Part shown: in pieces, positions 1 to 8,513 of the stretch | How the letters are laid out: each line of letters opens with the position of its first letter | How positions within the stretch are numbered: position 1 is the first letter of the stretch | NCBI GenBank assembly: GCA_944388955.1 | Contig: CALXKJ010000002.1 | Location: 1-64,000 of the forward strand | Direction: 5' to 3' | Source: an uncultured Spirochaetaceae bacterium | GTDB lineage: Bacteria > Spirochaetota > Spirochaetia > Sphaerochaetales > Sphaerochaetaceae | Length of the DNA: 64,000 bases | Notes under the pieces: generated by a model | The model's database searches: none | What the model saw: the letters and a program-made list of their open reading frames with translations, nothing else | What the model was told of the DNA's origin: nothing | Position numbers and translations under genes: made by a program

Positions 1-87
1 GTTCAGATTGCCGAAGCCTTCTTTTCTTACGATGTCAAATGCAACATTGATGATTTCATCCTTTCCTGTTTTCTGTACTGGTGGCAT
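1..87 (-). CDS. TetR/AcrR-family regulator, N-terminal fragment
   Basis: Reading the minus strand from the ATG at 87 gives 29 codons running off the window edge: MPPVQKTGKDEI, then INVAFDIVRKEGFGNLN. The pattern K-x-x-I-I-x-x-A-x-x-x-V-R-x-x-G matches the first helix of TetR-type DNA-binding domains. An AGGA ribosome site lies about 9 bases upstream of the ATG. Everything after residue 29 is outside the window, so ligand and targets cannot be told. The palindromes at 101-121 just upstream are probable autoregulatory operators. Confidence 0.6.
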   Translation of the reverse strand, partial: MPPVQKTGKDEIINVAFDIVRKEGFGNLN

Positions 88-100
88 TTTGCTGTCCTGC

Positions 101-121
101 TATAACAGATGTTATATAACA
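101..121. promoter_or_regulatory. Palindromic operator upstream of the TetR gene
   Basis: TATAACA-GA-TGTTATA (101-116) is a perfect inverted repeat with a 2-base spacer. It overlaps a second perfect palindrome, TGTTATATAACA (110-121). The pair sits 14 to 34 bases upstream of the TetR start codon, where an autoregulating repressor would bind. The assignment to this regulator is inferred from position. Confidence 0.5.
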
Positions 122-194
122 TTAGAAATACTGTCAATAAATACCCGAGGATGGTATTCATATTCGATAATATGTTATTCTTACTTTACTTAAG

Positions 195-229
195 AACCGT
201 TGTAATACAACGAGTTGTATTATGCGGTT
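195..229. promoter_or_regulatory. Extended inverted repeat, operator or weak terminator
   Basis: TAATACAAC-GA-GTTGTATTA (203-222) is a perfect 9-base inverted repeat with the same GA spacer as the palindrome at 101-116. It is extended, after a small internal loop, by AACCG (195-199) against CGGTT (225-229). A TTTTCTGTTTT run follows on the plus strand. It lies between the divergent TetR and antitoxin genes, so it could be a second operator or a terminator. Confidence 0.35.
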
Positions 230-333
230 TTCTGTTTTATATCAGTTATCGTAATTATCTTAGGTTTATCCTGTCAAATTGGTAATTTTAACAGAACAAG
301 TTCGATACAACTGGTGTGCATATCTATTTCTTC

Positions 334-362
334 TTGACCGTGTGTAAACTATAGAATACACT
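334..362 (+). promoter_or_regulatory. Putative promoter of the antitoxin gene, possibly leaderless
   Basis: TTGACC (334-339) and TACACT (357-362) are separated by 17 bases. The expected transcription start would fall on or next to the ATG at 369, and there is no purine-rich ribosome site before that ATG. A leaderless mRNA is therefore possible. The assignment rests on motif match only. Confidence 0.35.
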
Positions 363-368
363 CTGAAT

Positions 369-659
369 ATGAGTGAATCTGTTACTTTTCAAGCATTGGA
401 TTCTTTTGCAGAAATAATCCGAGCAAATTGCTCTGATGGAATAATGGAATCTGTGGATTCCGCAGTTATAATACAAGCCATTTTCGAGGCTGCACGAGCA
501 AATGGAATGGCAAAGACGGCAAGAGAAGCAGGCATGACACGGGCAGGACTTTATAAGGCATTGTCGGAAGAGGGGAATCCGTCATTCCTGACAATATGGA
601 ATATTCTAGCTGCTCTTGGATATAGGCTTATGCCTGTAAAAATCAATAGAGAGAATTGA
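369..659 (+). CDS. HigA-like addiction-module antitoxin, apparently without adjacent toxin
   Basis: This 96-residue protein matches the small putative addiction-module antidote family (HigA-2-like). The C-terminal half carries the diagnostic pattern A-R-E-A-G-M-T-R-A-G-L-Y-K-A-L-S then G-N-P-S-F-L-T, a helix-turn-helix that binds its own promoter. In this family a RelE/HigB-type toxin normally lies immediately upstream in the same operon. Here the upstream 180 bases have no such ORF. The next gene, 13 bases downstream, is an AlbA_2/RecG-like regulator that might be its partner, though that is unproven. No ribosome site precedes the ATG. Confidence 0.7.
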   Translation: MSESVTFQALDSFAEIIRANCSDGIMESVDSAVIIQAIFEAARANGMAKTAREAGMTRAGLYKALSEEGNPSFLTIWNILAALGYRLMPVKINREN

Positions 660-672
660 TGTTATTGGGTGG

Positions 673-2115
673 ATGAAAATGAGAATATATGACGAAGAAG
701 ATCAGAACATAGAATTCAAGGAATCATGGAACAGTACAGAGCTCCTGAAATGGGTTTGCGGCTTTGCAAATGCAAAAGGCGGTAAGATGTATATTGGCGT
801 CAGGGACGATGGAGAAGTTCTTGGACTAACCAATAGCAAGAAGCTCATGGAAGATATACCTAATGCCATAGTCAGTGCATTCGGCATGTATGATGCCGAG
901 GTCAATCTTCTGAGAGATGGTGAAAAGAGGTACATCGAAATTGTCATACCCAAGAGCAAGGTTGTTCTGGATTACAAGGGAGTTCCTTATATCAAGATTG
1001 GTACGACACTTCAGACGATGAAAGGGGATTCTTTCCGTCAGTCTGTTCTTAGCCGCGGCAATCTCTCTTGGGATGCCTACACAGTTGATGGTATCAGTGT
1101 TGATGACTTGGACGAGGAAAGCTTCAGAATATTCAGAGAAGAGGCGACAAAGGCAAACATATTGTCCGGTGTGAATCTTGATGACAGACTTTCCATCCTC
1201 AAGGAGCTTGAACTGATTGAAGATGGAAAACTTACAAGAGCTGCCGTTTTGCTTTTCCATGCAAGGCCGTACAAGGTTTTTCCTGGTTCGTATGTACAGA
1301 TCGGACGCTTTGCAAGCGAGGCCGACATCCTTTATCAGGATGAGATAAAAGGATCTTTGATGGTACTTTGCAAGGCAATCATCAGATCTCTGAATACGAA
1401 CTACAAATACAATCTCATCTCATATGACAAGACGACAAGACATGAGACCCAGCCATATCCTGATGTGGCTGTCAGAGAGGGTGTCTACAATGCATTGATG
1501 CACAATGACTGGTCGGCATGTCAGCCTATCACAATAAAGGTTTTTGATTTGAAGATGGAAATAAGTAACAGATCTGTTCTTCCCTCAGGTTGGACAATGG
1601 AGAATCACGACTCGATGCATATCAATCCGCTCATCTCGAATGCCTTCAAATATGCGGGGTTCGTAGAGAAGTTCGGCACGGGAATTCCGAAGATGCTGAA
1701 TGCGTGCAAGGCAGATGGAAATCCGGAACCAGAATACAAGGTCTATGAGAAAAGTATTTCCCTTGTTCTGAAACCTTCAGAGAAATACATGCTACTTGTT
1801 GGGCAATTGTATGGAAGACACAGTAATACCAGTTCACAAAATGCAGATGTCGTTGATGTCGTTGATAATGTCGTTGATGTCGTTGATAGTTACAAGGAGA
1901 ACCTTCCCTTGAATGCACATGACAGACGTAAAAGACTGTTGGAACTGATATCGGCAAATGCTTCTATTTCAATTGCTGAACTGGCATTGATTATGGCAGT
2001 TACACGACGCACTGTTGATCGGGACATCTCGTGGCTGAAAGAATACGGTTATATAAGTAGAGAAGGAAATTCAAAGAGTGGTTGTTGGAGAGTTTGTAAA
2101 AGTATTGATGATTGA
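673..2115 (+). CDS. AlbA_2 (Schlafen-like) / RecG-like ATP-binding regulator with C-terminal helix-turn-helix
   Basis: The N-terminus (about residues 1-130) has the AlbA_2 pattern: E-x-x-N-x-E-F-K-E-S, then F-A-N-A-K-G-G-K-M-Y-I-G-V-R-D-D-G. The middle (about 240-370) is the HATPase_c_4-type RecG-like domain with the motif P-D-V-A-V-R-E-G-V-Y-N-A-L-M-H-N-D and E-K-F-G-T-G-I-P-K-M. A Val-Asp-rich linker encoded by 9-base repeats leads to a winged helix near residues 425-475. Members are usually annotated as ATP-binding or transcriptional regulator proteins, and their targets are mostly unknown. A second ATG at 679 has better spacing to GGGTGG at 667 and may be the true start. Confidence 0.75.
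   Translation: MKMRIYDEEDQNIEFKESWNSTELLKWVCGFANAKGGKMYIGVRDDGEVLGLTNSKKLMEDIPNAIVSAFGMYDAEVNLLRDGEKRYIEIVIPKSKVVLDYKGVPYIKIGTTLQTMKGDSFRQSVLSRGNLSWDAYTVDGISVDDLDEESFRIFREEATKANILSGVNLDDRLSILKELELIEDGKLTRAAVLLFHARPYKVFPGSYVQIGRFASEADILYQDEIKGSLMVLCKAIIRSLNTNYKYNLISYDKTTRHETQPYPDVAVREGVYNALMHNDWSACQPITIKVFDLKMEISNRSVLPSGWTMENHDSMHINPLISNAFKYAGFVEKFGTGIPKMLNACKADGNPEPEYKVYEKSISLVLKPSEKYMLLVGQLYGRHSNTSSQNADVVDVVDNVVDVVDSYKENLPLNAHDRRKRLLELISANASISIAELALIMAVTRRTVDRDISWLKEYGYISREGNSKSGCWRVCKSIDD
1846..1887 (+). repeat. In-frame 9-base repeat encoding a Val-Asp linker
   Basis: GATGTCGTT is repeated four times, interrupted once by GATAAT, inside the ATP-binding regulator gene. It encodes the D-V-V-D-V-V-D linker between the RecG-like domain and the winged helix. 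The period is a multiple of three, so copy-number change would alter linker length without shifting frame. Confidence 0.7.
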
Positions 2116-2362
2116 ACTTCTCCTGCATGATAAAGCTTGACCCTGATTTGACCCCAAAAGTTCTTGAAACGTCTGAGACTAGTGAGACTGATGAGATATA
2201 TGGCGGTTATCTGAGATTCTGTAATACCACAGATAGTGTATGTAACGATAAAACAATTGAGTGGGAATATTCCAATCCGTGAACACCTTCGATTTCCAGC
2301 GATGGATACTTCATCCTGGAGTATTCTTGAAGTTCTTGCGTCTTTTTGTCTAAAGTATCGTT
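2116..2362. other. Intergenic region without recognisable gene
   Basis: No convincing ORF, RNA or hairpin terminator was found here. TTGACCC occurs twice 11 bases apart near 2139-2156. A weak promoter-like pair lies near the 3' end (TTGAAG about 2327, TAAAGT about 2351) and could serve the downstream gene. Confidence 0.3.
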
Positions 2363-3598
2363 GTGTTCATAAGGTACAGAAATGATGGAAAGGGGAGAAG
2401 CATCCCCGTTGCGAAGATATATACAGAGAAAGAACACCATATCTCATCTGGCGATATAGATAAGGATGCGCTCTGGGCTATAAGAAAGATCCAGCAGAGC
2501 GGTGGGGAAGCCTATATCGTAGGAGGAGCGATAAGGGATCTTATTCTTGGTCGTAAGCCCAAGGATTTCGACATTGCCACATCTCTTTCTCCTCGTCAGG
2601 TCCAGAGGCTTTTCTGGAATGCCCGCATCATCGGCAGGCGCTTTCGCATTGTCCACCTGTTTTTCGGCGGGAAAATCATCGAAGTCACGACATTCCGCTC
2701 CGATGAGGAGAATTTCGAGGATGGCCGCAATAATGTCTTCGGCACAATAGAGCAGGATGCCAGACGCCGTGATTTCTCTATAAACAGCCTTTATTACAAT
2801 CCGGCAAATGGTCAGCTTCTCGATTTCTGCGATGCCCTCCCTGATTTCAGGAAGCGTGTCATCCGCTCCCTTATCCCGCTTTCATATTCATTCTCCGAAG
2901 ATCCTGTGCGTATGATCAGGGCGCTGAAGTATCAGGTGACTACTGGCTTCCAGCTTAAGCATGATGTGAAGAAAGCGATAAAGAAGAATGCAGAGAAGAT
3001 ACAGAATTGCTCGACTTCGCGTCTTACTGAGGAAGTTGCGAAGATTCTTTCCTCTGGCTCTTCGTATGATATCCTCATGAATCTCAGAAGATATGGTCTC
3101 TTGCCATTCATACTTCCATGCTGGTCACAGTACGCAGCTCTTGATTCTGTATCAGATTCCCTTGGAGAACTTGATGCGGAAGTGAAAGAAGCAAGGGAGA
3201 ACGGCGGAAACGTCAGCAAGGAAAAGCTCATATATGCCCTTGTGAAGCCGCTTCTTGTCTTCAGCGACATAGAGAGCATGACTCCGGATGAGGTATTCCA
3301 TGAGTGCTTCAGGCAGATAAAGATTCTCATTGCCCCTCTGACACCTCCGAATTATGAGCTTGAGAAAGCTGTTGATATCATCCTATCGGAGATGGGAATC
3401 AGAAGAGGCAGAAGGATACGGAGTGCTGAGAGAAGGGCTCCGCATAAGAAGCCTAATAATCTTGGACGCAAGAGAGCAGCGGAAGAGGAGCTTTCAGGCG
3501 CACCTGCAAAGAAGAAGAGAAAGCGCAGAAGGAAAACCGGAGCAAGAGTACAGAGCGCTGAACCTCCGAAGACACTCGCGGAAGAGCACGATCTCTAG
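2363..3598 (+). CDS. pcnB: Poly(A) polymerase / CCA-type nucleotidyltransferase
   Basis: Class II nucleotidyltransferase of the poly(A) polymerase / tRNA CCA enzyme superfamily, 411 residues. The signature I-V-G-G-A-I-R-D-L-I-L-G-R-K-P-K-D-F-D-I (about residues 52-71) contains the metal-binding Asp pair. The R-R-D-F-S-I-N-S-L motif and R-M-I-R-A-L-K-Y follow. The C-terminal 60 residues are very basic (K-K-K-R-K-R-R-R-K), as in PcnB-type enzymes that add 3' tails to mRNA for decay. The start is a GTG just after an in-frame stop at 2351, with no clear ribosome site. The gene overlaps the convergent P-loop gene by 4 bases. Confidence 0.85.
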   Translation: MFIRYRNDGKGRSIPVAKIYTEKEHHISSGDIDKDALWAIRKIQQSGGEAYIVGGAIRDLILGRKPKDFDIATSLSPRQVQRLFWNARIIGRRFRIVHLFFGGKIIEVTTFRSDEENFEDGRNNVFGTIEQDARRRDFSINSLYYNPANGQLLDFCDALPDFRKRVIRSLIPLSYSFSEDPVRMIRALKYQVTTGFQLKHDVKKAIKKNAEKIQNCSTSRLTEEVAKILSSGSSYDILMNLRRYGLLPFILPCWSQYAALDSVSDSLGELDAEVKEARENGGNVSKEKLIYALVKPLLVFSDIESMTPDEVFHECFRQIKILIAPLTPPNYELEKAVDIILSEMGIRRGRRIRSAERRAPHKKPNNLGRKRAAEEELSGAPAKKKRKRRRKTGARVQSAEPPKTLAEEHDL

Positions 3599-4452
3599 CC
3601 CCATTCCTCTATTTCTATATTGGTTTTCCTGACCATCACGCCGCCATAGCGCTCGATGCAATCTGAGATATATTCCTGCAGATCTGAGATTGTCGTGCTC
3701 ATGTAATGGCGTGCCGGAAGCTGCAGCGTGACGCTTATCGAGTATGATGAATCGCTGTTGCGGACGCTCCTGACTTTCTTCACCTTCATCACCGGATCAT
3801 ATTCCCCGATGGCATGCTTTACCATCTGTGAAAGTACCGCATCTGACATCTCTTCCTTATCCGGGCGGGAGAATTCAGGACGTACGATTGTCTTCTCGTA
3901 TGTCTGATTCTTCTTCATGTGGCCTTTCTGGCCGAGAAAGACTTTCATTGAGTCGTAGACAATCTGCGGGGCGGAGCGGGTGACTTCAATCGATGGAACG
4001 GGGATGACATGCTTTCCCTCGGTGTATCTGATTCTCATAGCTGTCTCGATTTCCTCTTCCGTTGCTATGTCCTCGATATGTATGATTTTCTCCGGTTCCG
4101 GAAGCTCAAGACGCTTTGCGATCTTGGAGGCCATCTTTTCTGATGTCCCGATGATGAGTATTTTCTTGTATCGCTCTTTCTGCAGCGCATTCATTATCTC
4201 ATCACGATGGTCATCATCATCGAAGACAGCAGTGCGGACTGCTGCGATGAAGTTCGGATCCCTTTTTGCGCTATGTCCCGCGAGAATCCTGTCACCTTTT
4301 ATGAGAAGGCCATCATCGATGATGAGGTCAATCCTGTATTTAGCCGCAACAAGCTTCGAGTGATAGCTTTTCCCCGTGCCTGAGCGGCCTACAAGCGCGT
4401 AGACCTTCACACCTTTGAGTTTTGAGAATGCGAACTGGAATATCCGGTTCAT
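3595..4452 (-). CDS. P-loop NTPase with Asp23/YloU-like C-terminal domain
   Basis: 285 residues. A Walker A motif, V-G-R-S-G-T-G-K-S, lies at about residues 22-30 and an acidic Walker B-like strand R-I-D-L-I-I-D-D-G near 40-48. The nucleotide-binding domain covers roughly 1-165. After a charged linker, the last 85 residues alternate strands and a helix and end Y-G-G-V-M-V-R-K-T-N-I-E-I. That resembles Asp23/YloU proteins, although this match is by pattern only. It follows the YeiH-type gene by 20 bases on the same strand. TATAAT occurs about 10 bases before the ATG. The function is unknown, and ATP-dependent regulation of an envelope-associated process is only a guess. Confidence 0.55.
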   Translation of the reverse strand: MNRIFQFAFSKLKGVKVYALVGRSGTGKSYHSKLVAAKYRIDLIIDDGLLIKGDRILAGHSAKRDPNFIAAVRTAVFDDDDHRDEIMNALQKERYKKILIIGTSEKMASKIAKRLELPEPEKIIHIEDIATEEEIETAMRIRYTEGKHVIPVPSIEVTRSAPQIVYDSMKVFLGQKGHMKKNQTYEKTIVRPEFSRPDKEEMSDAVLSQMVKHAIGEYDPVMKVKKVRSVRNSDSSYSISVTLQLPARHYMSTTISDLQEYISDCIERYGGVMVRKTNIEIEEWG

Positions 4453-4472
4453 AGGGGCATTATAGCATCAAA

Positions 4473-5501
4473 TCATATAAGGTGCATGAGGTGTTGCATC
4501 AGAAGTGATGTAAGAGTTATGAGAATCCAGCATGAGAGCCCTAAGACAAGCGGTTTCCCGCCAGTTTTTACCAGCTTCACGATATCTGTATTGAGCCCGA
4601 TAGCTCCCATAGCAAGGACAATCATGAATTTTGAGAGTGTCTTGAATGGTGCGAATACCGATTCATCCACGCCACAGGCCATGGCTATCGTTGTGATAAA
4701 CGAGGCCAGAATGAAGTAGAGGATGAAGAATGGGAATATCTTCCTGAGAGATACTTTCCCTTCGCTTCTCCCATTCTTTCCTGTTCTTATGAATGCCAGA
4801 GCGAGCGTTATGGGGATTATTGCGAGTGTTCTTGTGAGCTTTACGGTCACGGCTTTATCGAGGGTGGCGCTTCCGAGATTCCACATGCTGTCCCATGTGG
4901 AGGCGCATGCTGTTACGGATGAGGTGTCATTTACAGCAGTTCCGGCAAAGATTCCGAAAGGGGTGCCATCTGTGGTGCTGAATCCGATAGCGCTTCCGAG
5001 AATCGGGAATATGATTGCGGCGAGGACATTGAAGAAGAATATGACGCTTATCGCCTGCGCGACCTCTTCATCATCCGCGCCTATTACTGGTGCTGTCGCT
5101 GCGATTGCAGAGCCGCCGCATATCGAGGAGCCGACACCGATAAGCGTTGCTGTATTGCCCTTTATCCTCAGTGCTTTTGACAGAAGATATGCTGTCAGGA
5201 GTGATACCGTGATAGTAGACAGGATAATCGGAAGCGACTGCATCCCCGTCTCTGCAACGACTGAGAGATTCATGCCAAAGCCAAGAAGGATTACTGCCCA
5301 TTGCAGTATCTTCTTCGACGTGAACTTGATGCCGGGCGCGAAGCTTCCCTGGTCTTTGAAGAATACTGCGATGACCATGCCGAGTATGATCGCTATGACA
5401 GGACCGCCTATGATCGGAAACTCCAGGCCGAGGATATATGAAGGTATTGCTATCAGAAGAGAAAGGATCACACCTTTCCATATTGTTTTGATTTCTGTCA
5501 T
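4473..5501 (-). CDS. YeiH/UPF0324-family putative sulfate exporter
   Basis: Integral membrane protein of 342 residues from the ATG at 5501, with about nine to ten hydrophobic segments. It contains the family hallmarks [17 protein letters not shown] and [14 protein letters not shown]. These define the UPF0324/PSE (putative sulfate exporter) family, whose substrates are weakly known. An upstream in-frame extension to 5687 overlaps the glycosylase gene and looks like noise. No strong ribosome site precedes 5501. The glycosylase gene ends 31 bases upstream on the same strand, so co-transcription is possible. Confidence 0.8.
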   Translation of the reverse strand: MTEIKTIWKGVILSLLIAIPSYILGLEFPIIGGPVIAIILGMVIAVFFKDQGSFAPGIKFTSKKILQWAVILLGFGMNLSVVAETGMQSLPIILSTITVSLLTAYLLSKALRIKGNTATLIGVGSSICGGSAIAATAPVIGADDEEVAQAISVIFFFNVLAAIIFPILGSAIGFSTTDGTPFGIFAGTAVNDTSSVTACASTWDSMWNLGSATLDKAVTVKLTRTLAIIPITLALAFIRTGKNGRSEGKVSLRKIFPFFILYFILASFITTIAMACGVDESVFAPFKTLSKFMIVLAMGAIGLNTDIVKLVKTGGKPLVLGLSCWILITLTSLLMQHLMHLI

Positions 5502-5532
5502 GCCGCGATTGTAATGAAAGCATTCCTTTGTG

Positions 5533-6027
5533 TCATCCCAGGCTTTCAAGGATGCATTCCCATCTTCCGATGAGCTTTTCCAGTGTCCATGATGCATTAC
5601 GAGGGGATGTGGACGGAAGCGGCGTGTCCATGATTCCTGTCGTCGGGAAAACCAGTTTCCTGTACAGCTTTGACGCTGTCTTTCCATTCGTGAATATAGC
5701 TTTTACAGATGAGTTGTCTATGAGGGCTTTTATACTGTTTGGCATAGCTTCCTCAATCGATGCGTCATCGGAGCCTTCTATAGTGCACTCGCCGATGACA
5801 TCCCATAGCGCGATGCCATGTCTGAGAAGAAGCGCCTTCTTCTCATCAATGCTTTCGGGGACAGGCTGAGCGAGAAGCGCAGAAAGCACCCGCCAGAATC
5901 TGTTCTGCCTGTTGCCATAGAAGAATCCTTCCTCTCTCGATTTCACTGAAGGGAAGGAGCCAAGTATGAGAATCCGGGAATTGCTGTCGTATACAGGATT
6001 GATGGGATGGACGATTCTTTCTCTCAC
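5533..6027 (-). CDS. DNA-deoxyinosine (hypoxanthine) glycosylase, uracil-DNA glycosylase family 6
   Basis: A 164-residue protein starting with GTG. The motif [20 protein letters not shown] followed by N-R-Q-N-R-F-W matches the family-6 uracil-DNA glycosylase-like hypoxanthine-DNA glycosylases. These remove deaminated adenine from [12 protein letters not shown] and the C-terminal S-P-R-N-A-S-W complete the pattern. It is transcribed divergently from rnfC and likely acts in base-excision repair. The ribosome site is weak. Confidence 0.82.
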   Translation of the reverse strand: MRERIVHPINPVYDSNSRILILGSFPSVKSREEGFFYGNRQNRFWRVLSALLAQPVPESIDEKKALLLRHGIALWDVIGECTIEGSDDASIEEAMPNSIKALIDNSSVKAIFTNGKTASKLYRKLVFPTTGIMDTPLPSTSPRNASWTLEKLIGRWECILESLG

Positions 6028-6088
6028 GCTTTCATTCTACAGCGTCCCGGACCTATCTGGATAGCTTTGCTTCTTTGCTGTTTCTTTA

Positions 6089-6117
6089 TTGAGATATAGA
6101 TTCATTAGGTATAGAAT
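6089..6117 (+). promoter_or_regulatory. Promoter of the rnf operon
   Basis: TTGAGA (6089-6094), a 17-base spacer and TAGAAT (6112-6117) form a good sigma-70-like promoter. The predicted start near 6124 precedes the AAGGAG ribosome site at 6131. Confidence 0.55.
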
Positions 6118-6144
6118 CAAAGACATTGAGAAGGAGTTAATGAC

Positions 6145-7455
6145 TTGAATAAGCTTGCCACTTTCAGACGTGGTGGAGTGCACCCTGATGACAAGAAGGC
6201 TCTATCGAAGGACAAGAAGCTGGAAAGGCTTCCGCTTCCTCATGAGATAGTTGTTTCCATGTCGCAGCATCTCGGGGCACCTGCCTTGCTGGTTAAGAAG
6301 AAGGGCGATGAGGTTAAGAAAGGTGAGGTCATAGGCGAGGAGGCCGGTTATATCTCAGCTTCTGTACATAGCCCTGTTGATGGTGTTGTAAAAGATATAA
6401 TCAAAGTGCGTGTAGCCTCTGGCGCTGTCGCGGATGCCGCGGTTATAGAATGCAGCCCAGAGCAGAGCAATCCATTTGAGGAGAAGCACGATTGGAAGAG
6501 CCTCTCATCATCAGAGATTGTCGATCTGATCAGGAAGATGGGTATTGTCGGTATGGGCGGTGCAACATTCCCGACAGCTGTGAAGGTTACTATCCCGATG
6601 GGAAAGGAAGTTGAGGCCCTCATCATCAACGGCGTTGAATGCGAGCCATATCTCACTTCTGATTACCGTCTGATGATTGAAAAACCTGATGAGGTGCTTG
6701 AAGGCGTGATGATAGCGGCCAAGGCTGTGAATCCAAGGCGCATTATCATTGGCATCGAGGCGAACAAAATGGATGCTGTCTCGCTTCTCGAGGCCAGGAT
6801 ATCCGGATTTGGTTATCCTATAGCTGTCATGCCTCTGAAGACAAAATATCCTCAGGGCGATGAGAAGCAGCTTATAAAGGCGACGATAGGGAAGGAAGTG
6901 CCATCTGGCATGCTTCCTCTTGATGTGGGTGCTGTCGTGTGCAATCTCGGCACATGCTATGCGCTTTATGAGGCGGCTGTATATCATAAGCCTCTGATTG
7001 AGCGCGTGATTACAGTCTCAGGCGAAGGCATAAACGAGCCTAAGAATATAATTGCTCCTATTGGTACGAAGTTCTCAGACCTCATCGCGTTCTGCGGAGG
7101 GGAAAAAGATGACTCTGCGGAGCTTGTCGCAGGAGGGCCGATGATGGGATTTGATGTCTCTGATTCCGCCACTCCGATGGTAAAAGGCTCAGGCGGACTT
7201 CTGTCACTCCCGCTTTCTGCTGATGATTTCTCAGCTCCCTGCGTGCTATGCGGCAAATGCGTCCAGCACTGTCCTATGGGTCTTCAGCCGAATAAGATGT
7301 TCAGGAACATCAAGTATGGGAATTATCAGGCGGCGATGGATCTTGGCCTCATGGATTGCAAGGAGTGCGGATGCTGTGCTTATACCTGTCCGTCGCATCT
7401 GCCTTTAGTCCAAGGCTTCAAGCTAGGAAAGAAGATGGGGAGGAAAAAGAAATGA
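6145..7455 (+). CDS. rnfC: Rnf electron transport complex subunit C
   Basis: Peripheral Fe-S and flavin/NADH-binding subunit of the ion-translocating ferredoxin:NAD oxidoreductase. 436 residues. The N-terminus has the H-x-G motif region and a biotinyl-like segment around residues 50-85. A Gly-rich nucleotide site, G-M-G-G-A-T-F-P-T, follows. Two [4Fe-4S] clusters are coordinated by Cys366/369/372/376 and Cys405/408/411/415. The start is a TTG at 6145, 8 bases after AAGGAG; the ATG at 6140 only opens a two-codon ORF. Its stop overlaps rnfD by ATGA. Confidence 0.93.
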   Translation: MNKLATFRRGGVHPDDKKALSKDKKLERLPLPHEIVVSMSQHLGAPALLVKKKGDEVKKGEVIGEEAGYISASVHSPVDGVVKDIIKVRVASGAVADAAVIECSPEQSNPFEEKHDWKSLSSSEIVDLIRKMGIVGMGGATFPTAVKVTIPMGKEVEALIINGVECEPYLTSDYRLMIEKPDEVLEGVMIAAKAVNPRRIIIGIEANKMDAVSLLEARISGFGYPIAVMPLKTKYPQGDEKQLIKATIGKEVPSGMLPLDVGAVVCNLGTCYALYEAAVYHKPLIERVITVSGEGINEPKNIIAPIGTKFSDLIAFCGGEKDDSAELVAGGPMMGFDVSDSATPMVKGSGGLLSLPLSADDFSAPCVLCGKCVQHCPMGLQPNKMFRNIKYGNYQAAMDLGLMDCKECGCCAYTCPSHLPLVQGFKLGKKMGRKKK

Positions 7456-8513
7456 GAATCGTGCGAACAAGTCCCCATATACATGGAGCACTGCGAACCG
7501 ATAAAGCGATGCTTTTCGTGATAATCGCCCTTATACCTTCAGCTCTTTGGGGCGTATGGGCATTTGGCATAAGCGCGCTTCTGGTGCTTCTGGTTTCGAT
7601 TGCTGCAAGCGTGCTTACGGAGTATCTTCTTGGGCTTGTCTCAAAGGAGTTCACTCTCAAGGATTTCTCAGCTGTCGTTACAGGACTTCTTGTCGGTATG
7701 AATATGCCGCCATCAGTACCTCTTTATATCCCTGTGATTGCCTCTGCTTTCGCGATGGCTGTCGTAAAGTGGACGTTCGGAGGCCTTGGCTGCAACTGGA
7801 TGAATCCGGCTCTTGCTGGAAGAGTATTCGTCTTCTTCTCATTCACATCGCAGATGAGTACTTTCACGCCAGTGAGGTGGATGGCTCTCGACGCGCTGTC
7901 GTCCGCCACACCGCTTTCAGCGCTTAAAGCCGCTTCTGCAGCTGGTGCTGTGGGAACAAGCTCAGAGCTTCTTTCAGCAGCTGGCCTTCCTGTCTCCGCA
8001 TTTGCAGACTCTCTATCCAGTGCGACAGGGATATCCCCATACGCGATTGACGCGTTCTTCGGGAATATGGGTGGATGCATAGGAGAGGTCTCGGCATTGC
8101 TTCTTCTCGCAGGAGGAATCTTCCTTCTTGCAACGAAGATCATCACATGGCGTATTCCTGTTGTCTATCTTGCATCATTTGCAATCCTTTCATGGGTTTT
8201 CGGTGGTGTGCCATATGGCAGAGGTGTATTCCATGGTGAGATATTCCTTCCGCTCTTTTCCGGTGGCCTTATGCTCGGAGCATTCTTCATGGCAACAGAC
8301 TGGGTAACGACTCCGACAACTCCGAAAGGCGAGATCATATTCGCTTTAGGATGTGGTTTCTTCACATTCCTTATCAGATATTTCGGCTCACTCCCTGAAG
8401 GTGTGTCTCTTGCTATAATTCTCATGAACATCGTCACTCCGACTATCGAGAGATTCGTGAAGCCGAAGCGCTTCGGTGCTGTCAAGAAGGAGAAGAAGGA
8501 GGTGAAGGCATGA
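7452..8513 (+). CDS. rnfD: Rnf electron transport complex subunit D
   Basis: Membrane subunit of Rnf, 353 residues from the ATG overlapping the rnfC stop, preceded by GGGGAGG. It has about nine to ten membrane segments. D-A-L-S-S-A-T-P-L carries the covalent FMN attachment site, so Thr153 is the expected acceptor. It also holds the G-C-N-W-M-N-P-A-L-A-G-R motif typical of RnfD/NqrB. A longer reading frame starting at 7356 lies wholly inside rnfC and is rejected. The protein probably forms part of the Na+ or H+ channel of the complex. Confidence 0.93.
   Translation: MRIVRTSPHIHGALRTDKAMLFVIIALIPSALWGVWAFGISALLVLLVSIAASVLTEYLLGLVSKEFTLKDFSAVVTGLLVGMNMPPSVPLYIPVIASAFAMAVVKWTFGGLGCNWMNPALAGRVFVFFSFTSQMSTFTPVRWMALDALSSATPLSALKAASAAGAVGTSSELLSAAGLPVSAFADSLSSATGISPYAIDAFFGNMGGCIGEVSALLLLAGGIFLLATKIITWRIPVVYLASFAILSWVFGGVPYGRGVFHGEIFLPLFSGGLMLGAFFMATDWVTTPTTPKGEIIFALGCGFFTFLIRYFGSLPEGVSLAIILMNIVTPTIERFVKPKRFGAVKKEKKEVKA

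Noticed and set aside
8-193. Plus-strand frame of 61 codons at the window start
   Set aside because: It runs antisense to the TetR N-terminus and through its operator, with no ribosome site.
2207-2440. Minus-strand frame of 77 codons upstream of pcnB
   Set aside because: No ribosome site or recognisable pattern, and its 5' part lies over the pcnB start.
4723-5514. Plus-strand 263-codon frame
   Set aside because: Exactly antisense to the YeiH-type gene, whose motifs are clear; codon-structure shadow.
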